Assembly (NCBI GenBank): GCA_005789975.1 | Contig: SXWC01000046.1 | Location: 1 to 31,629 of the forward strand | DNA length: 31,629 nucleotides | Direction of reading: 5' to 3' | From: Planctomycetaceae bacterium | GTDB lineage: Bacteria > Planctomycetota > Planctomycetia > Pirellulales > UBA1268 | In this document: one piece after another, positions 6,584 to 14,381 of the stretch | Position numbering within the stretch: the first letter of the stretch is position 1 | Layout of the letters: every line of letters starts with the position of its first letter | Position numbers and translations under genes: made by a program | The notes under the pieces: generated by a model | What the model was told of the DNA's origin: nothing | Seen by the model: the letters and a program-made list of their open reading frames with translations, nothing else | Database searches by the model: none

Positions 6584-9312
6584 GTTCACTTCTTTTCATC
6601 GTGCGCGGACTTCGCAGGTTGCAGAGCCTGCGAGCCCATCGAAGTCTCGCCGTTGTCGGTCGCGCCGCTTTCGGTCGTGCTGTGTGCGGCACGCTGGCCT
6701 GGGCGGCGTTGGCCGGTGCGACGGCGTTTGGCCAGACCGCGATCTTCGACTTCGGCAGTGTGCTCACGACCAGTCCGGATTCCAACGGCAACTACTGGAA
6801 CAACATCCTCACCGGCACGTTCGGCACGGTCACCTCCACGGCGAATGTGTCCACCGGCTACACGTGGGATTTCTCCACGGGCGTGACAACGAACTCCGGT
6901 TTTGTGCCGGCCGTGAGCCTGCCGAACCTCGGCAATCTCAATCAGCCGACCGCGACGACCGACGGTGTTTTCCTCTCGTCCGGCACGACGACGTTCCGCC
7001 TCCAAAACGTCAACCCCTGGCAGACGTACGACTTCACGCTCTACGGCGGCCGCGAAACCGGGATCACGCGGGTCACGCAGTACGTGATCAACGGCTCCAA
7101 CTCCGGCACCACCACGACGACCACCTCGGGCTCGGGCGTCGGCACGGTCAGCGGCACGGCCGTCAACTATGCGACCAGCACCGTGGGGATCAACGGCATC
7201 ACCACGAGCGGCACGGTGTTGGTAAACATCATTCCCGTCTCCGGTGGCTTCGCGTATCTCAATGCCATGCAGATGACGGGCTATGTTCCCTATGCCACCG
7301 GCGGGACGATCGACATCACCGAGGCCAGGACCTATCCGGGTGCGACGTCGATCACGAACAACACGACCGTCAACGCCAACGCCGCGGGAGCGCTCGGCAA
7401 CACGACGCCGACCGACCTCACGATCGCCGCCGGCTCCACGCTCAACCTCGGGGCGTCGCAGACGGTCGCCGCGCTCACGGGGAGCGCCGGCTCGGCGGTC
7501 AACGTCAACGCGAACACGCTCACGGTCAACGGGTCGGGCACCACCACTTTCGCCGGTGGCCTCGCCGGAACGGGCGGCCTGACGAAGTCGGGAGCAGGCA
7601 CGCTCCGGCTCTCGGCCTCGAGTGCCTTCACGGGCGCGGCGACCGTGAGCGGCGGGGTGCTCGCGCTGGCCGACGTCAACGCCCTGCAGAATGCGACCCT
7701 CGACACCGGCGTTGCCGGTGCCCAGTCGGTGTCGCTGGCCGTCGCGGGGGCCAACACCTACACCGTCGCCGGTCTGGCCGGCAGTGACGACCTGGCCCTC
7801 GGGTCCAACTCCCTGACCGTGTCGGGCAACGCGCGGACGGCAGCCTACGCGGGCGGCCTCTCCGGATCGGCCGTGCTCACCAAGCTGGGCTCCGGCACCC
7901 AGACGCTCTCCGGTTCCAACTCCCACTCCGGCGGCACCGTGCTCTCCGGTGGCCGGCTCAACGTCAATCATGCCTCGGCGCTCGGCACGGGCAACTTCAC
8001 CATCGGCAATGGGGTCGTCTTCGCCAACACCAGCGGCTCGCCGATCGTCAACCAGGGCAACAACGCCCTGACGATCGGGGGCACGGCCACGTTCGCCGCC
8101 GGCACCCTCGACCTGGGAACGGGCCCGGCCACGCTCGCCTCGACGTCCCGGCTGATCGTCGAAAGCCCCCTCACGATCGGAGGCGTCGTCAGCGGCTCGT
8201 CGGTGCTTGCCAAGGACGGCGGTGGAAGGCTGACGCTCGCCGGTTCCAACGCGATGACGTCGTTCGTGGTCGTGGACTTCGGCGAGCTGCAGCTCGGAAA
8301 CGTCAACGCCCTCGCCAACGCCCAGCTCTATCTCTACTCCACCGGCCCCACCAGGAAGGCGACCTTCGGCGTGAGCGGCGCCAACACCTACCAGATCGGC
8401 GAGGTGATCGGCACGGCCAGCGGGGTGCTCGATCTCGGGGTGAATAGCGTGGCCGTCGGCGGCAACGGTTCCACGGGGGCCAGCTTCCCTGGGCAGTTCA
8501 CCGGCTCGGGTGGCTTCGTGAAGCAGGGCGGGGGCACCTACACGCTCTCCGGCAGCAACGGCTACACGGGCGCGACGACGGTTTCGGCCGGTCGGCTCGT
8601 CGTCGCGGCCACCGGCGCCGTCAACACGTCGTCGGGAGTGTCGATCGCGGGGGGTGACTTCCGCTACAACTCCGCGACGCCGCTCACGGCGCCCGTGACG
8701 TTCACAGCCGGGATATTGTCGGGCACGGGCACGATCGGCACCCCCGTCGCGGTCGCAGCGAGCGGCACGCTCTCTCCGGGCAACTCCCCGGGGCAGCAGA
8801 CGTTTTCCGCCGGCCTTGCCTGGAATCAGGCGGGGGGGTATTCATGGGAGGTCAACTCGCTGAGCGGCACCGCGGGAATCAACTGGGACCTCATCGCCGT
8901 GACTTCGGGCACCTTCGACCTGTCCACGCTCGGTTCGGTGGCTCCGCAGAAGTTTTTCCTCGATCTGACGACGCTGGCGGCCGGAAACGTGCCCGGACCC
9001 CTCAGTGTCGGATACGTGCCCGGCCAGTCTTACGAGTTTCAAATCGTCGATTTCGCGGGAGCGACCCTGCAGGTGCCCAACGGGTTCTCAACCGCCGCCG
9101 GCAGCGACCTGACGTCGCTGTTCACCATCGGCCTCGCCAACTGGCAGGGCACCGCCCCCGCCCTGGGCGACGTGTCGGTGCGGGTGGCGGCGAGCGGCTC
9201 GGGCCTGAATGTCGTGGTCGTGCCGGAGCCGTCGGTCACCGTGGCCGCGATGGCCGGCGGAGCCCTGCTCGTCGGTGCGCTGCGGCGGCGCCGGCGAGCA
9301 CCCACGGGCTGA
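6580..9312 (+). CDS. Beta-strand-repeat surface protein with PEP-CTERM sorting tail
   Basis: Predicted exported 910-residue protein. It starts with a long basic n-region and a hydrophobic segment ending near AFGQT (about residue 52). Residues 53-240 form a Thr/Ser/Gly-rich beta domain. Then come repeats of the autotransporter-associated beta-strand type, recognisable by cores such as [53 protein letters not shown] and [31 protein letters not shown] turn near 730 precedes a last globular part. The C-terminus has VPEPS, a hydrophobic stretch and a final Arg cluster, i.e. a PEP-CTERM signal recognised by an exosortase for anchoring or release. No outer-membrane autotransporter barrel is present. 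The start at 6580 follows a G-run (6569-6574) and overlaps a tiny ORF. The role is probably extracellular matrix or surface; no enzyme motif is seen. Confidence 0.9.
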   Translation: MSSLLFIVRGLRRLQSLRAHRSLAVVGRAAFGRAVCGTLAWAALAGATAFGQTAIFDFGSVLTTSPDSNGNYWNNILTGTFGTVTSTANVSTGYTWDFSTGVTTNSGFVPAVSLPNLGNLNQPTATTDGVFLSSGTTTFRLQNVNPWQTYDFTLYGGRETGITRVTQYVINGSNSGTTTTTTSGSGVGTVSGTAVNYATSTVGINGITTSGTVLVNIIPVSGGFAYLNAMQMTGYVPYATGGTIDITEARTYPGATSITNNTTVNANAAGALGNTTPTDLTIAAGSTLNLGASQTVAALTGSAGSAVNVNANTLTVNGSGTTTFAGGLAGTGGLTKSGAGTLRLSASSAFTGAATVSGGVLALADVNALQNATLDTGVAGAQSVSLAVAGANTYTVAGLAGSDDLALGSNSLTVSGNARTAAYAGGLSGSAVLTKLGSGTQTLSGSNSHSGGTVLSGGRLNVNHASALGTGNFTIGNGVVFANTSGSPIVNQGNNALTIGGTATFAAGTLDLGTGPATLASTSRLIVESPLTIGGVVSGSSVLAKDGGGRLTLAGSNAMTSFVVVDFGELQLGNVNALANAQLYLYSTGPTRKATFGVSGANTYQIGEVIGTASGVLDLGVNSVAVGGNGSTGASFPGQFTGSGGFVKQGGGTYTLSGSNGYTGATTVSAGRLVVAATGAVNTSSGVSIAGGDFRYNSATPLTAPVTFTAGILSGTGTIGTPVAVAASGTLSPGNSPGQQTFSAGLAWNQAGGYSWEVNSLSGTAGINWDLIAVTSGTFDLSTLGSVAPQKFFLDLTTLAAGNVPGPLSVGYVPGQSYEFQIVDFAGATLQVPNGFSTAAGSDLTSLFTIGLANWQGTAPALGDVSVRVAASGSGLNVVVVPEPSVTVAAMAGGALLVGALRRRRRAPTG

Positions 9313-9332
9313 GCCGTCGGAACAGACCATCA

Positions 9333-10394
9333 ATGCCCAGACGTCGGCGATTCACGAGAGGGTTTACGCTCGTCGAGTTGCTCGTCGTGATCGCGATCAT
9401 CGCGACCCTGATCGGGCTCTTGTTGCCCGCCGTCCAGTCGGCCCGCGAATCCGCCCGGCGCACCGGCTGCGGCAACAACGTGCGGAGCGTCGCCCTCGGG
9501 CTGCTCCTCCACGAGAACGCCAAGAAGGCATTTCCGAAGGCCATTCAGAGAACGCTCGACAACGAGGTCTTCAACGGCTACAGCTTCCACACCTTCATCC
9601 TGCCCTTCGTCGAGGAGAAGGACCTGTTCGACAAGCTCAAGCAGGAGGCGGTGCAGGACGGCAAGCCGTGGTGGAAACCGAACCACTACTGGCCCGTCAA
9701 CCAACGCACCCGCTACACCCGGGTGCCGGCGTTCGTGTGCCCCTCGACCCCGTCGCGAACCGATTACCTGGAGGAGGGCAAGCCGGTGGTGGCCCACTGC
9801 AGCTATCCGGGCAGCGTCGGCACCAACCTGGCGTGGACCGATCTATCGGTCAATCAGCAAAACGGCGGCCTGCAGCTCGAGACCGCCACGAGGCTGGCCA
9901 CGTTCACGGACGGCCAGTCGAAGACGATCCTGATCGGCGAGGTCGTGCTCGGCGACATGCAGCAGGGGGCGGGGCCCTTTGATCTGATGTCGGACGTGGT
10001 CTGGGCCGGCGCCTGGCCGGCGGGAGCGCCCGTGTCCACCAGCGACGGGCCGATCACGGCCGATCAGATCCGCACCTTCGGGGAGGGCTGCCGCGGCAAG
10101 GCGACCGCGGGCCACACCGGGTTTTCGGGCTACAAGTGGGTGCAGCCGGTCAACATGTGCACGCTCTTCAACACGATCGCGCCGCCCAACTGGCAGTATC
10201 CCAGTTGCATGCTCGCCAACGGATTCATGAGCGGCAACACCCGCGGCGTCTACCCGGCCCGCAGCCCGCATGCGGGGGTCGTGATGCACGGATTCGGCGA
10301 CGGTTCCGTGCGGCCGATCGAGGAGACGATCGACGTCGGCGTGTATCAGGGCCTCGGCACCCGCAATGGCGGCGAGCCGGCCGTCGTTCCGTAG
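9333..10394 (+). CDS. DUF1559 prepilin-like protein
   Basis: A 353-residue protein with a type IV prepilin/pseudopilin N-terminus: basic MPRRRRFTR, then [19 protein letters not shown], with cleavage expected after the Gly by a prepilin peptidase and methylation of the new Phe. The long globular part and the C-terminal segment [19 protein letters not shown] are typical of DUF1559 (SBP_bac_10) proteins, which are greatly expanded in planctomycetes. Their substrate is not established. The frame is open upstream to 8844, but that part overlaps the PEP-CTERM gene and is not used. ATG 9333 is the only start that places the prepilin motif properly. The gene begins 20 bases after the PEP-CTERM gene, so cotranscription is likely. 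The Shine-Dalgarno match is weak. Confidence 0.93.
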   Translation: MPRRRRFTRGFTLVELLVVIAIIATLIGLLLPAVQSARESARRTGCGNNVRSVALGLLLHENAKKAFPKAIQRTLDNEVFNGYSFHTFILPFVEEKDLFDKLKQEAVQDGKPWWKPNHYWPVNQRTRYTRVPAFVCPSTPSRTDYLEEGKPVVAHCSYPGSVGTNLAWTDLSVNQQNGGLQLETATRLATFTDGQSKTILIGEVVLGDMQQGAGPFDLMSDVVWAGAWPAGAPVSTSDGPITADQIRTFGEGCRGKATAGHTGFSGYKWVQPVNMCTLFNTIAPPNWQYPSCMLANGFMSGNTRGVYPARSPHAGVVMHGFGDGSVRPIEETIDVGVYQGLGTRNGGEPAVVP

Positions 10395-10438
10395 CCGCAC
10401 GGGGGGCCGATCCCGCCGGGACGCGGAAAGAGCCTTCG

Positions 10439-10447
10439 TGCTATACT
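10439..10447 (+). promoter_or_regulatory. Putative extended -10 element before the exported TPR gene
   Basis: TGCTATACT matches an extended -10 box (TG at 10439-10440, TATACT at 10442-10447). No good -35 hexamer is seen at 17 bases, as is usual for extended -10 promoters. Transcription would begin near 10454, about 90 bases before the ATG at 10543. Confidence 0.5.
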
Positions 10448-10542
10448 TTTCGAGGGCCGCATGCCCGGCCCGGGCCAGGCACGCCAGCTGGCGCGTGGCT
10501 GCAAGTCTTACTGCAACATCCTGCAACTCCAGGGAGACGAAC

Positions 10543-11223
10543 ATGGCGACGACAGTGATGGCCCGGTGCGGCGTGATCGTGGCTCTTTTCTTCGCCTGCG
10601 TGCCCTCGGCCCGGGCCGCCGACAGCTTCAGCGCGTCGATCAAGGCCGGTGAGAAACTCCAGGCCGATGGCGCCCTTCCCGGTGCGATCGAGGAGTTTCG
10701 CGCCGCCGAGAAGCAGGCCGCCAACGACACGGAACGGGCGATCGCCCTCGCCAAGCAGGGCTACGTGCTCGCCGACGGTCGGCAGGACTACGCCGCGGCA
10801 CGCAAGGTCGCGGAGCAGGCACTGGAACTCGGCGACGTGCGGGCCGTCGGCAAGGTGATGGCGTTGCAGGTGCTCGGCAAGTGCCAGATGAAGAGCGACA
10901 AGGACTTCAAGGCGGCGGCCGAGACGTTGGAGAAGGCCCACGCCCTGGAGGGTGTGGAGTGGGCGCAGCCCGGCGTGATGATGTCGCTCGGTGACTGCTA
11001 CCGATTCACCGGCCGCTTTGACGAAGCCAATGCGTTGTTCACCGAACTGTTGGAGACGTCGGGCGTGCCCGGCGACATGAAAGCCGTCGCGCACCTCAAC
11101 ATGGCCCTGACGTACCAGTATGGTCTCAAGCAGCCCGCCGACGCCCGCCGCCACTACGAGGAGGCGGTGAAACTCAATCCCAAGCTCAAGGGCGAGGTGG
11201 ACGGCCACCTTTCGAAGCTCTGA
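10543..11223 (+). CDS. Exported tetratricopeptide-repeat protein
   Basis: A 226-residue protein with a signal peptide (VIVALFFACVPSARA, cleavage near residue 26) followed by helical TPR-like units. Examples are ALPGAIEEFRAAEKQA, RQDYAAARKVAEQALELG, DFKAAAETLEKAHALEG, RFDEANALFTELLET and the final ADARRHYEEAVKLNP. About five repeats are visible, and the last one resembles the canonical TPR helix B. It probably acts as a periplasmic scaffold; no catalytic motif is seen. The start is set by AGGGAG (10531-10536) seven bases upstream. It is convergent with the GntR-type regulator, which ends 25 bases away. The partner protein is unknown. Confidence 0.85.
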   Translation: MATTVMARCGVIVALFFACVPSARAADSFSASIKAGEKLQADGALPGAIEEFRAAEKQAANDTERAIALAKQGYVLADGRQDYAAARKVAEQALELGDVRAVGKVMALQVLGKCQMKSDKDFKAAAETLEKAHALEGVEWAQPGVMMSLGDCYRFTGRFDEANALFTELLETSGVPGDMKAVAHLNMALTYQYGLKQPADARRHYEEAVKLNPKLKGEVDGHLSKL

Positions 11224-11247
11224 TTCGCCCGCCGCGGCGGTCGGCCT

Positions 11248-12345
11248 TCAGCCAGCCGAGATGCATCTGCCGTCGGCCGCGAGCGCGCGTCCGGTGGACT
11301 CGCCCTTGTGCAGCCGCGGCGAGTGGGGCGTCACCAGCAGCGGTCCCTGCCAGCCGCTGCCGCCGGCGGCGAACCAGCTGAAACAGCCCTCGAGAAGCGG
11401 GCCGATATCGGGCGTCTCGAGGCCGGTCAGTGACGGGCAGAAGTATCGCCCGGTCGGCTCGCAGTTGATCGCGGCGATCGAGATGGCTTCGCCAGCCTTC
11501 AGTCCGGCATCGTGGCAGGCCCGGATCGCGCCGACCGCCGCGGGCTGGGTGGTGCAGACCAGGGCCGAGGGCAGCCGGGAGCGGAAGCGTTGAATGAACA
11601 GCTGAATCGAGCGATACGCCGCGGCCGTGGGGTCGCCGTAGGCGGCCACGGGGTGGTCGTGCAACGTGCCGGCCAGTGAGTGCCGCGCGAGCCAGTTCCG
11701 CCATTCTCCGATGCGCTGCCCGATCTCGTGGCTGTGGCCCTGCACGTTGAGGCAGTCGATCGTGCGGTGGCCGAGTTTCCTGAGGTGGTCGAAGACCCCC
11801 ACGACGTGTCGCGGGGCGAAGAACCTCACCGACGGGATGCCGTGGCCGGTCATGTCGTCGTCGAGAAACACAACCTTCCGCTCCGGTGCCAGGAATGCCT
11901 TGATGACGGCCGCCGGCAGGGGCTCCGTGTTGGGGATCACGAACACGCCGTCCGCCCCGGCCAGGGCGTCGTTCACGCTCGGGTCGTACCAGTGCACGTA
12001 CTCGACGGGGCGAAACCGAACGCCGTGGTCATTCGCCGCCTGGGCGACCGCATGCCGGCAATGCAGCAGGTGGATCGACGGGTAGGCGGGCGTGAGCAGC
12101 ACCACCTTCGGCCCCTGACCGGCGGCACCGCCGCCGGCGCCGACCACGAGGGTGCCGTTCGGGCGGCGGGCGAGGACCCCCCGCTCGATCAGGCAGGTCA
12201 CGGCCTTGCGGGCCGTCATGTAGCTCACGCCCGTCTCCTCGGCCAGCCGCCGCTCGCCCGGCAGATCCTTGAGCATGTAATCGCCCGCGGCGATCCTCCG
12301 CTCGAGGGTTGCCATGACGTCGGTGAAGAGGCGCTTTTTTGCCAT
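11248..12345 (-). CDS. GntR-type transcriptional regulator with LacI-like sensor domain
   Basis: A 365-residue DNA-binding regulator. Residues 1-68 form a GntR-family winged helix: KKRLFTDVMATLERRIAAGD, then LPGERRLAEETGVSYMTARK (recognition helix) and a wing ending RPNGTLVV. The rest resembles a periplasmic-binding-protein/LacI effector domain. It starts with VVLLTPAYPS, has a FVIPN segment, and later shows GHRTIDCLNV and PSALVCTTQPAAVGAIRACHDAGL, which are typical of sugar-sensing regulators. ATG 12345 is preferred because it puts the winged helix at the N-terminus; an upstream ATG at 12385 would add MRTRFGSFSAPHP. It is divergent from a GH71/99-like hydrolase gene with 87 bases between starts, so it probably controls that gene and perhaps the genes behind it in response to a sugar. 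The ligand is unknown. Confidence 0.85.
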   Translation of the reverse strand: MAKKRLFTDVMATLERRIAAGDYMLKDLPGERRLAEETGVSYMTARKAVTCLIERGVLARRPNGTLVVGAGGGAAGQGPKVVLLTPAYPSIHLLHCRHAVAQAANDHGVRFRPVEYVHWYDPSVNDALAGADGVFVIPNTEPLPAAVIKAFLAPERKVVFLDDDMTGHGIPSVRFFAPRHVVGVFDHLRKLGHRTIDCLNVQGHSHEIGQRIGEWRNWLARHSLAGTLHDHPVAAYGDPTAAAYRSIQLFIQRFRSRLPSALVCTTQPAAVGAIRACHDAGLKAGEAISIAAINCEPTGRYFCPSLTGLETPDIGPLLEGCFSWFAAGGSGWQGPLLVTPHSPRLHKGESTGRALAADGRCISAG

Positions 12346-12360
12346 CGGATGCGGTGCGGA

Positions 12361-12377
12361 AAACGAGCCGAAACGAG
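12361..12377. promoter_or_regulatory. Candidate operator: two AAACGAG direct repeats
   Basis: AAACGAG occurs at 12361-12367 and 12371-12377, exactly one helical turn apart (10 bases), in the gap between the divergent regulator and hydrolase genes. A TATGCT sequence at 12389-12394 could be the -10 of the plus-strand gene. This is where a local regulator would be expected to bind. Confidence 0.4.
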
Positions 12378-12432
12378 TCCTCATAGAGTATGCTCGCGTC
12401 GAATGGGATCCAGCCCCCCGAGGAGTCTTTTG

Positions 12433-13686
12433 ATGCTGCAGCGATCGATCATGGGTGCCGCCATGGGTGCCGCCATGGGTGCTGCGTTCCTCGTCATGGC
12501 GGCCGCCGGCGTGCTGGCGGATGATCCGCCGGCCGCGGTGCAGCAACCGGCCGCCGACAAACTCCTGCTCGTGCACTACATGCCCTGGTACCAGACTCCC
12601 TCCGTCCGCGGTCAGTGGGGCGGCCACTGGAAGGGTTTTGATTCACCGCACGACCCCGGCCGCACCGACGCCCAGGGCCTGCCCGACATCTGGTCGCACT
12701 TTCATCCGCTGATCGGCCCCTACGACTCGACCGATCCCGCGCTCGTCGAATGCCACCTCGGCTGGATGAAGCTGGCCGGCATCGATGGCGTGATCGTGGA
12801 CTGGTACGGCGTGGCCGAGGCGCTCGACTATCCCGCGATCCATCGCGGAACCGAGGCGATGTTCGGCGGAGTCGGCGGGTTCGGCCTGCAGTTTGCCGCC
12901 TGCTACGAGGACCGGGTCGTGGAAATGATGATCGCCCGGGGATCGCTGGCCGCGGACGGCGGGGAGGGCCGGCTCCGGGAAGACATCGCATGGCTCTCGG
13001 AGCACTGGTTCGCCACCCCGCAGTACGTGAAAATCGACGAGCGGCCCCTGCTGCTCAACTTCGGCCCGATCCGCATGAAAGACGCCTCTGCCTGGAACGC
13101 GGCCTTCGAGGGACTGCCCGCCAGGCCCGCCTTCTTCGCGCTGCACCATCTCTGGCGGAATGCCGGGGCCGACGGCGGGTTCACCTGGATTCACTGGGAG
13201 CCGTGGAAGGGCGAGGCCGACGACGCGACCGTGGCGGAGCGACTCCGCCGCGTGTGCGAGATACCTTCCTCCGATCCGAAGCAGGTGATCGTCTCGGCGT
13301 TTCCCGGCTATCAGGATGTCTATCGCGAGACGCGGCCGGTGCTCGAGCACCGCGGCGGCAAGACGCTGCGGCAGTCGCTCGCGGCGGCGCTGGATTCGCG
13401 GGCGGGGATCGTGCAACTCGTGACCTGGAACGACTACGGCGAGGGCACGATGATCGAACCGACCCACGAGCACGGCTACACCTTTTTGGAGATCGTGCAG
13501 GACGCGGCCCGGGAGCGTCGGGGCGGCTCGTTTCCCTACACGTCGGCCGACCTGCGGCTCCCGCAGCGACTCTACGAGGCTCGCAAGGCCGGCCGGGCCC
13601 CGCCCGCCAAGCTCGACCTGATCGGTGCCGCGATTCGTCGCGGCGACTGTGAGGCGGCGGCGGCGGCGCTCGACAAACTGCCCTGA
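12433..13686 (+). CDS. Exported GH71/99-like glycoside hydrolase
   Basis: A 417-residue exported protein with a signal peptide (about 1-29, ending AGVLADD). It resembles GH99/GH71-type hydrolases that act on alpha-linked glycans. LLLVHYMPWY (45-53) forms the first barrel strand. GIDGVIVDWYG follows the 'step aside and watch a human-like account of a traveller' block PDIWSHFHPLIGPYDSTD. Late motifs are FTWIHWEPWKG and VTWNDYGEGTMIEP (W332 to P343), the latter hallmark of this clan, with acidic residues D334 and E337. GH71 includes alpha-1,3-glucanases and GH99 includes endo-alpha-mannosidases; I cannot choose between them. AGGAG (12421-12425) lies seven bases before the ATG. The frame is open far upstream, but over the divergent regulator only. 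The first of a plus-strand run of glycan-related genes. Confidence 0.85.
   Translation: MLQRSIMGAAMGAAMGAAFLVMAAAGVLADDPPAAVQQPAADKLLLVHYMPWYQTPSVRGQWGGHWKGFDSPHDPGRTDAQGLPDIWSHFHPLIGPYDSTDPALVECHLGWMKLAGIDGVIVDWYGVAEALDYPAIHRGTEAMFGGVGGFGLQFAACYEDRVVEMMIARGSLAADGGEGRLREDIAWLSEHWFATPQYVKIDERPLLLNFGPIRMKDASAWNAAFEGLPARPAFFALHHLWRNAGADGGFTWIHWEPWKGEADDATVAERLRRVCEIPSSDPKQVIVSAFPGYQDVYRETRPVLEHRGGKTLRQSLAAALDSRAGIVQLVTWNDYGEGTMIEPTHEHGYTFLEIVQDAARERRGGSFPYTSADLRLPQRLYEARKAGRAPPAKLDLIGAAIRRGDCEAAAAALDKLP
12451..12486 (+). repeat. 12-bp in-frame triplication in a signal peptide
   Basis: Three tandem units of ATGGGTGCCGCC (12451-12462, 12463-12474, and a slightly diverged 12475-12486) encode MGAAMGAAMGAA within the signal peptide of the GH71/99-like protein. 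The length is a multiple of three, so unit gain or loss would lengthen or shorten the hydrophobic core without a frameshift. Confidence 0.9.
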
Positions 13687-13691
13687 AACCC

Positions 13692-13709
13692 GGCCGGCGG
13701 GGGCCGGCC
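13692..13709. repeat. Perfect GGCCGGC hairpin between hydrolase and small exported gene
   Basis: GGCCGGC (13692-13698) and GCCGGCC (13703-13709) pair perfectly around GGGG, six bases after the hydrolase stop codon. No T-tract follows. It may reduce read-through or protect the mRNA 3' end. Confidence 0.6.
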
Positions 13710-13729
13710 ACCTTCCATCGGAGATCGTC

Positions 13730-14215
13730 ATGTTGATCGCATCCCGTGCCGCTCGTCAGATTCCCCGCGCGGTCGCCACCGTGGCCGCCTGCATGCTCGC
13801 CATCGCGGCTGCGTGGGCGCAGGATTTCGGAGACCACTCCTCGGCCACGCTCACCGGCAAGGCCTGGAAGGCGCTCGGCGAGGCCGACCCGGAGCAGGCA
13901 CTCGCCTACACGAAGAAGTGCCGCGAGATGTATCTCGCGGAGGCGGTCAAGCAGCAGAAGGGGCTCACGGGCTACGTGCCCGCCGAGAAGGCCCACGACA
14001 TGTGGGCCCTCAACGATGTCGGCACGTGCCTGTTCATCGAGGGGCAGCTGCACGAGAAGCAGGGGCGGCCCAAGGAGGCTGTCGCCGCGTATCAGAGCCT
14101 CGTGAACGATCTGGGATACTGCCAGTGCTGGGACACCAAGGGCTGGTTCTGGCGGCCGGCCGAAGCCGCCGCCGGCCGACTCAAGCAACTCGAGTTCGAT
14201 GCAAAACTTGACTAG
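13730..14215 (+). CDS. Small exported TPR-like protein
   Basis: A 161-residue protein with a signal peptide (AVATVAACMLAIAAAWAQ, cleavage near 31). It then has a conserved-looking start, DFGDHSSATLTGKAWKALGE, two TPR-like helical pairs (DPEQALAYTKKCREMY and GRPKEAVAAYQSLVNDL) and a Trp/Cys-rich end, CQCWDTKGWFWRPAEAA. The four Cys (at about 56, 91, 142 and 144) may include disulfides. It lies 43 bases after the GH71/99-like gene, behind a GGAGA site, so it is probably cotranscribed and works with the secreted glycosidases. I do not know a specific function. It resembles the exported TPR protein at 10543 in being a small periplasmic TPR protein, but not in sequence detail. Confidence 0.8.
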   Translation: MLIASRAARQIPRAVATVAACMLAIAAAWAQDFGDHSSATLTGKAWKALGEADPEQALAYTKKCREMYLAEAVKQQKGLTGYVPAEKAHDMWALNDVGTCLFIEGQLHEKQGRPKEAVAAYQSLVNDLGYCQCWDTKGWFWRPAEAAAGRLKQLEFDAKLD

Positions 14216-14294
14216 CAGGCTCCGCACACATTCCTCCACGACGTTCGTCCACTGGATCGAACAGAGGAAAAGCGGGTGGAGAAGCGGGGGGAAA

Positions 14295-14314
14295 GACCGG
14301 GGGTTGCCCCGGTC
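14295..14314. terminator. Strong 8-bp hairpin between two cluster genes
   Basis: GACCGGGG (14295-14302) and CCCCGGTC (14307-14314) are perfectly complementary around GTTG. It lies 80 bases after the small TPR-like gene. It has no T-tract, so it may be an imperfect terminator or mRNA stabiliser. It also abuts an in-frame GTG at 14316 and would hide that codon, which argues for the later ATG start of the next gene. Confidence 0.4.
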
Positions 14315-14381
14315 CGTGATCGCCTCATCGTCCACGGGCCGACTTGGTTCACGGTCTGCTCCGCGGTCGCGTATCCCCGCC

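Noticed and set aside
3599..6589. A 996-codon open frame antisense to the GH87-like gene
   Set aside because: It is Arg/Gly/His-rich with no domain and mirrors the codon structure of a well-supported sense gene. Long antisense frames are common in GC-rich DNA.
7110..7135. A dense ACC/ACG run as a possible repeat element
   Set aside because: It encodes a poly-Thr stretch in the PEP-CTERM protein, which is normal for such proteins.
8844..9332. An upstream extension of the DUF1559 frame
   Set aside because: It overlaps the PEP-CTERM gene in another frame, and would bury the prepilin signal in the middle of a protein.
11680..12432. An in-frame upstream extension of the GH71/99-like gene
   Set aside because: It lies antisense to the GntR-type regulator, whose domains are clear. 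The signal peptide and AGGAG site support the start at 12433.
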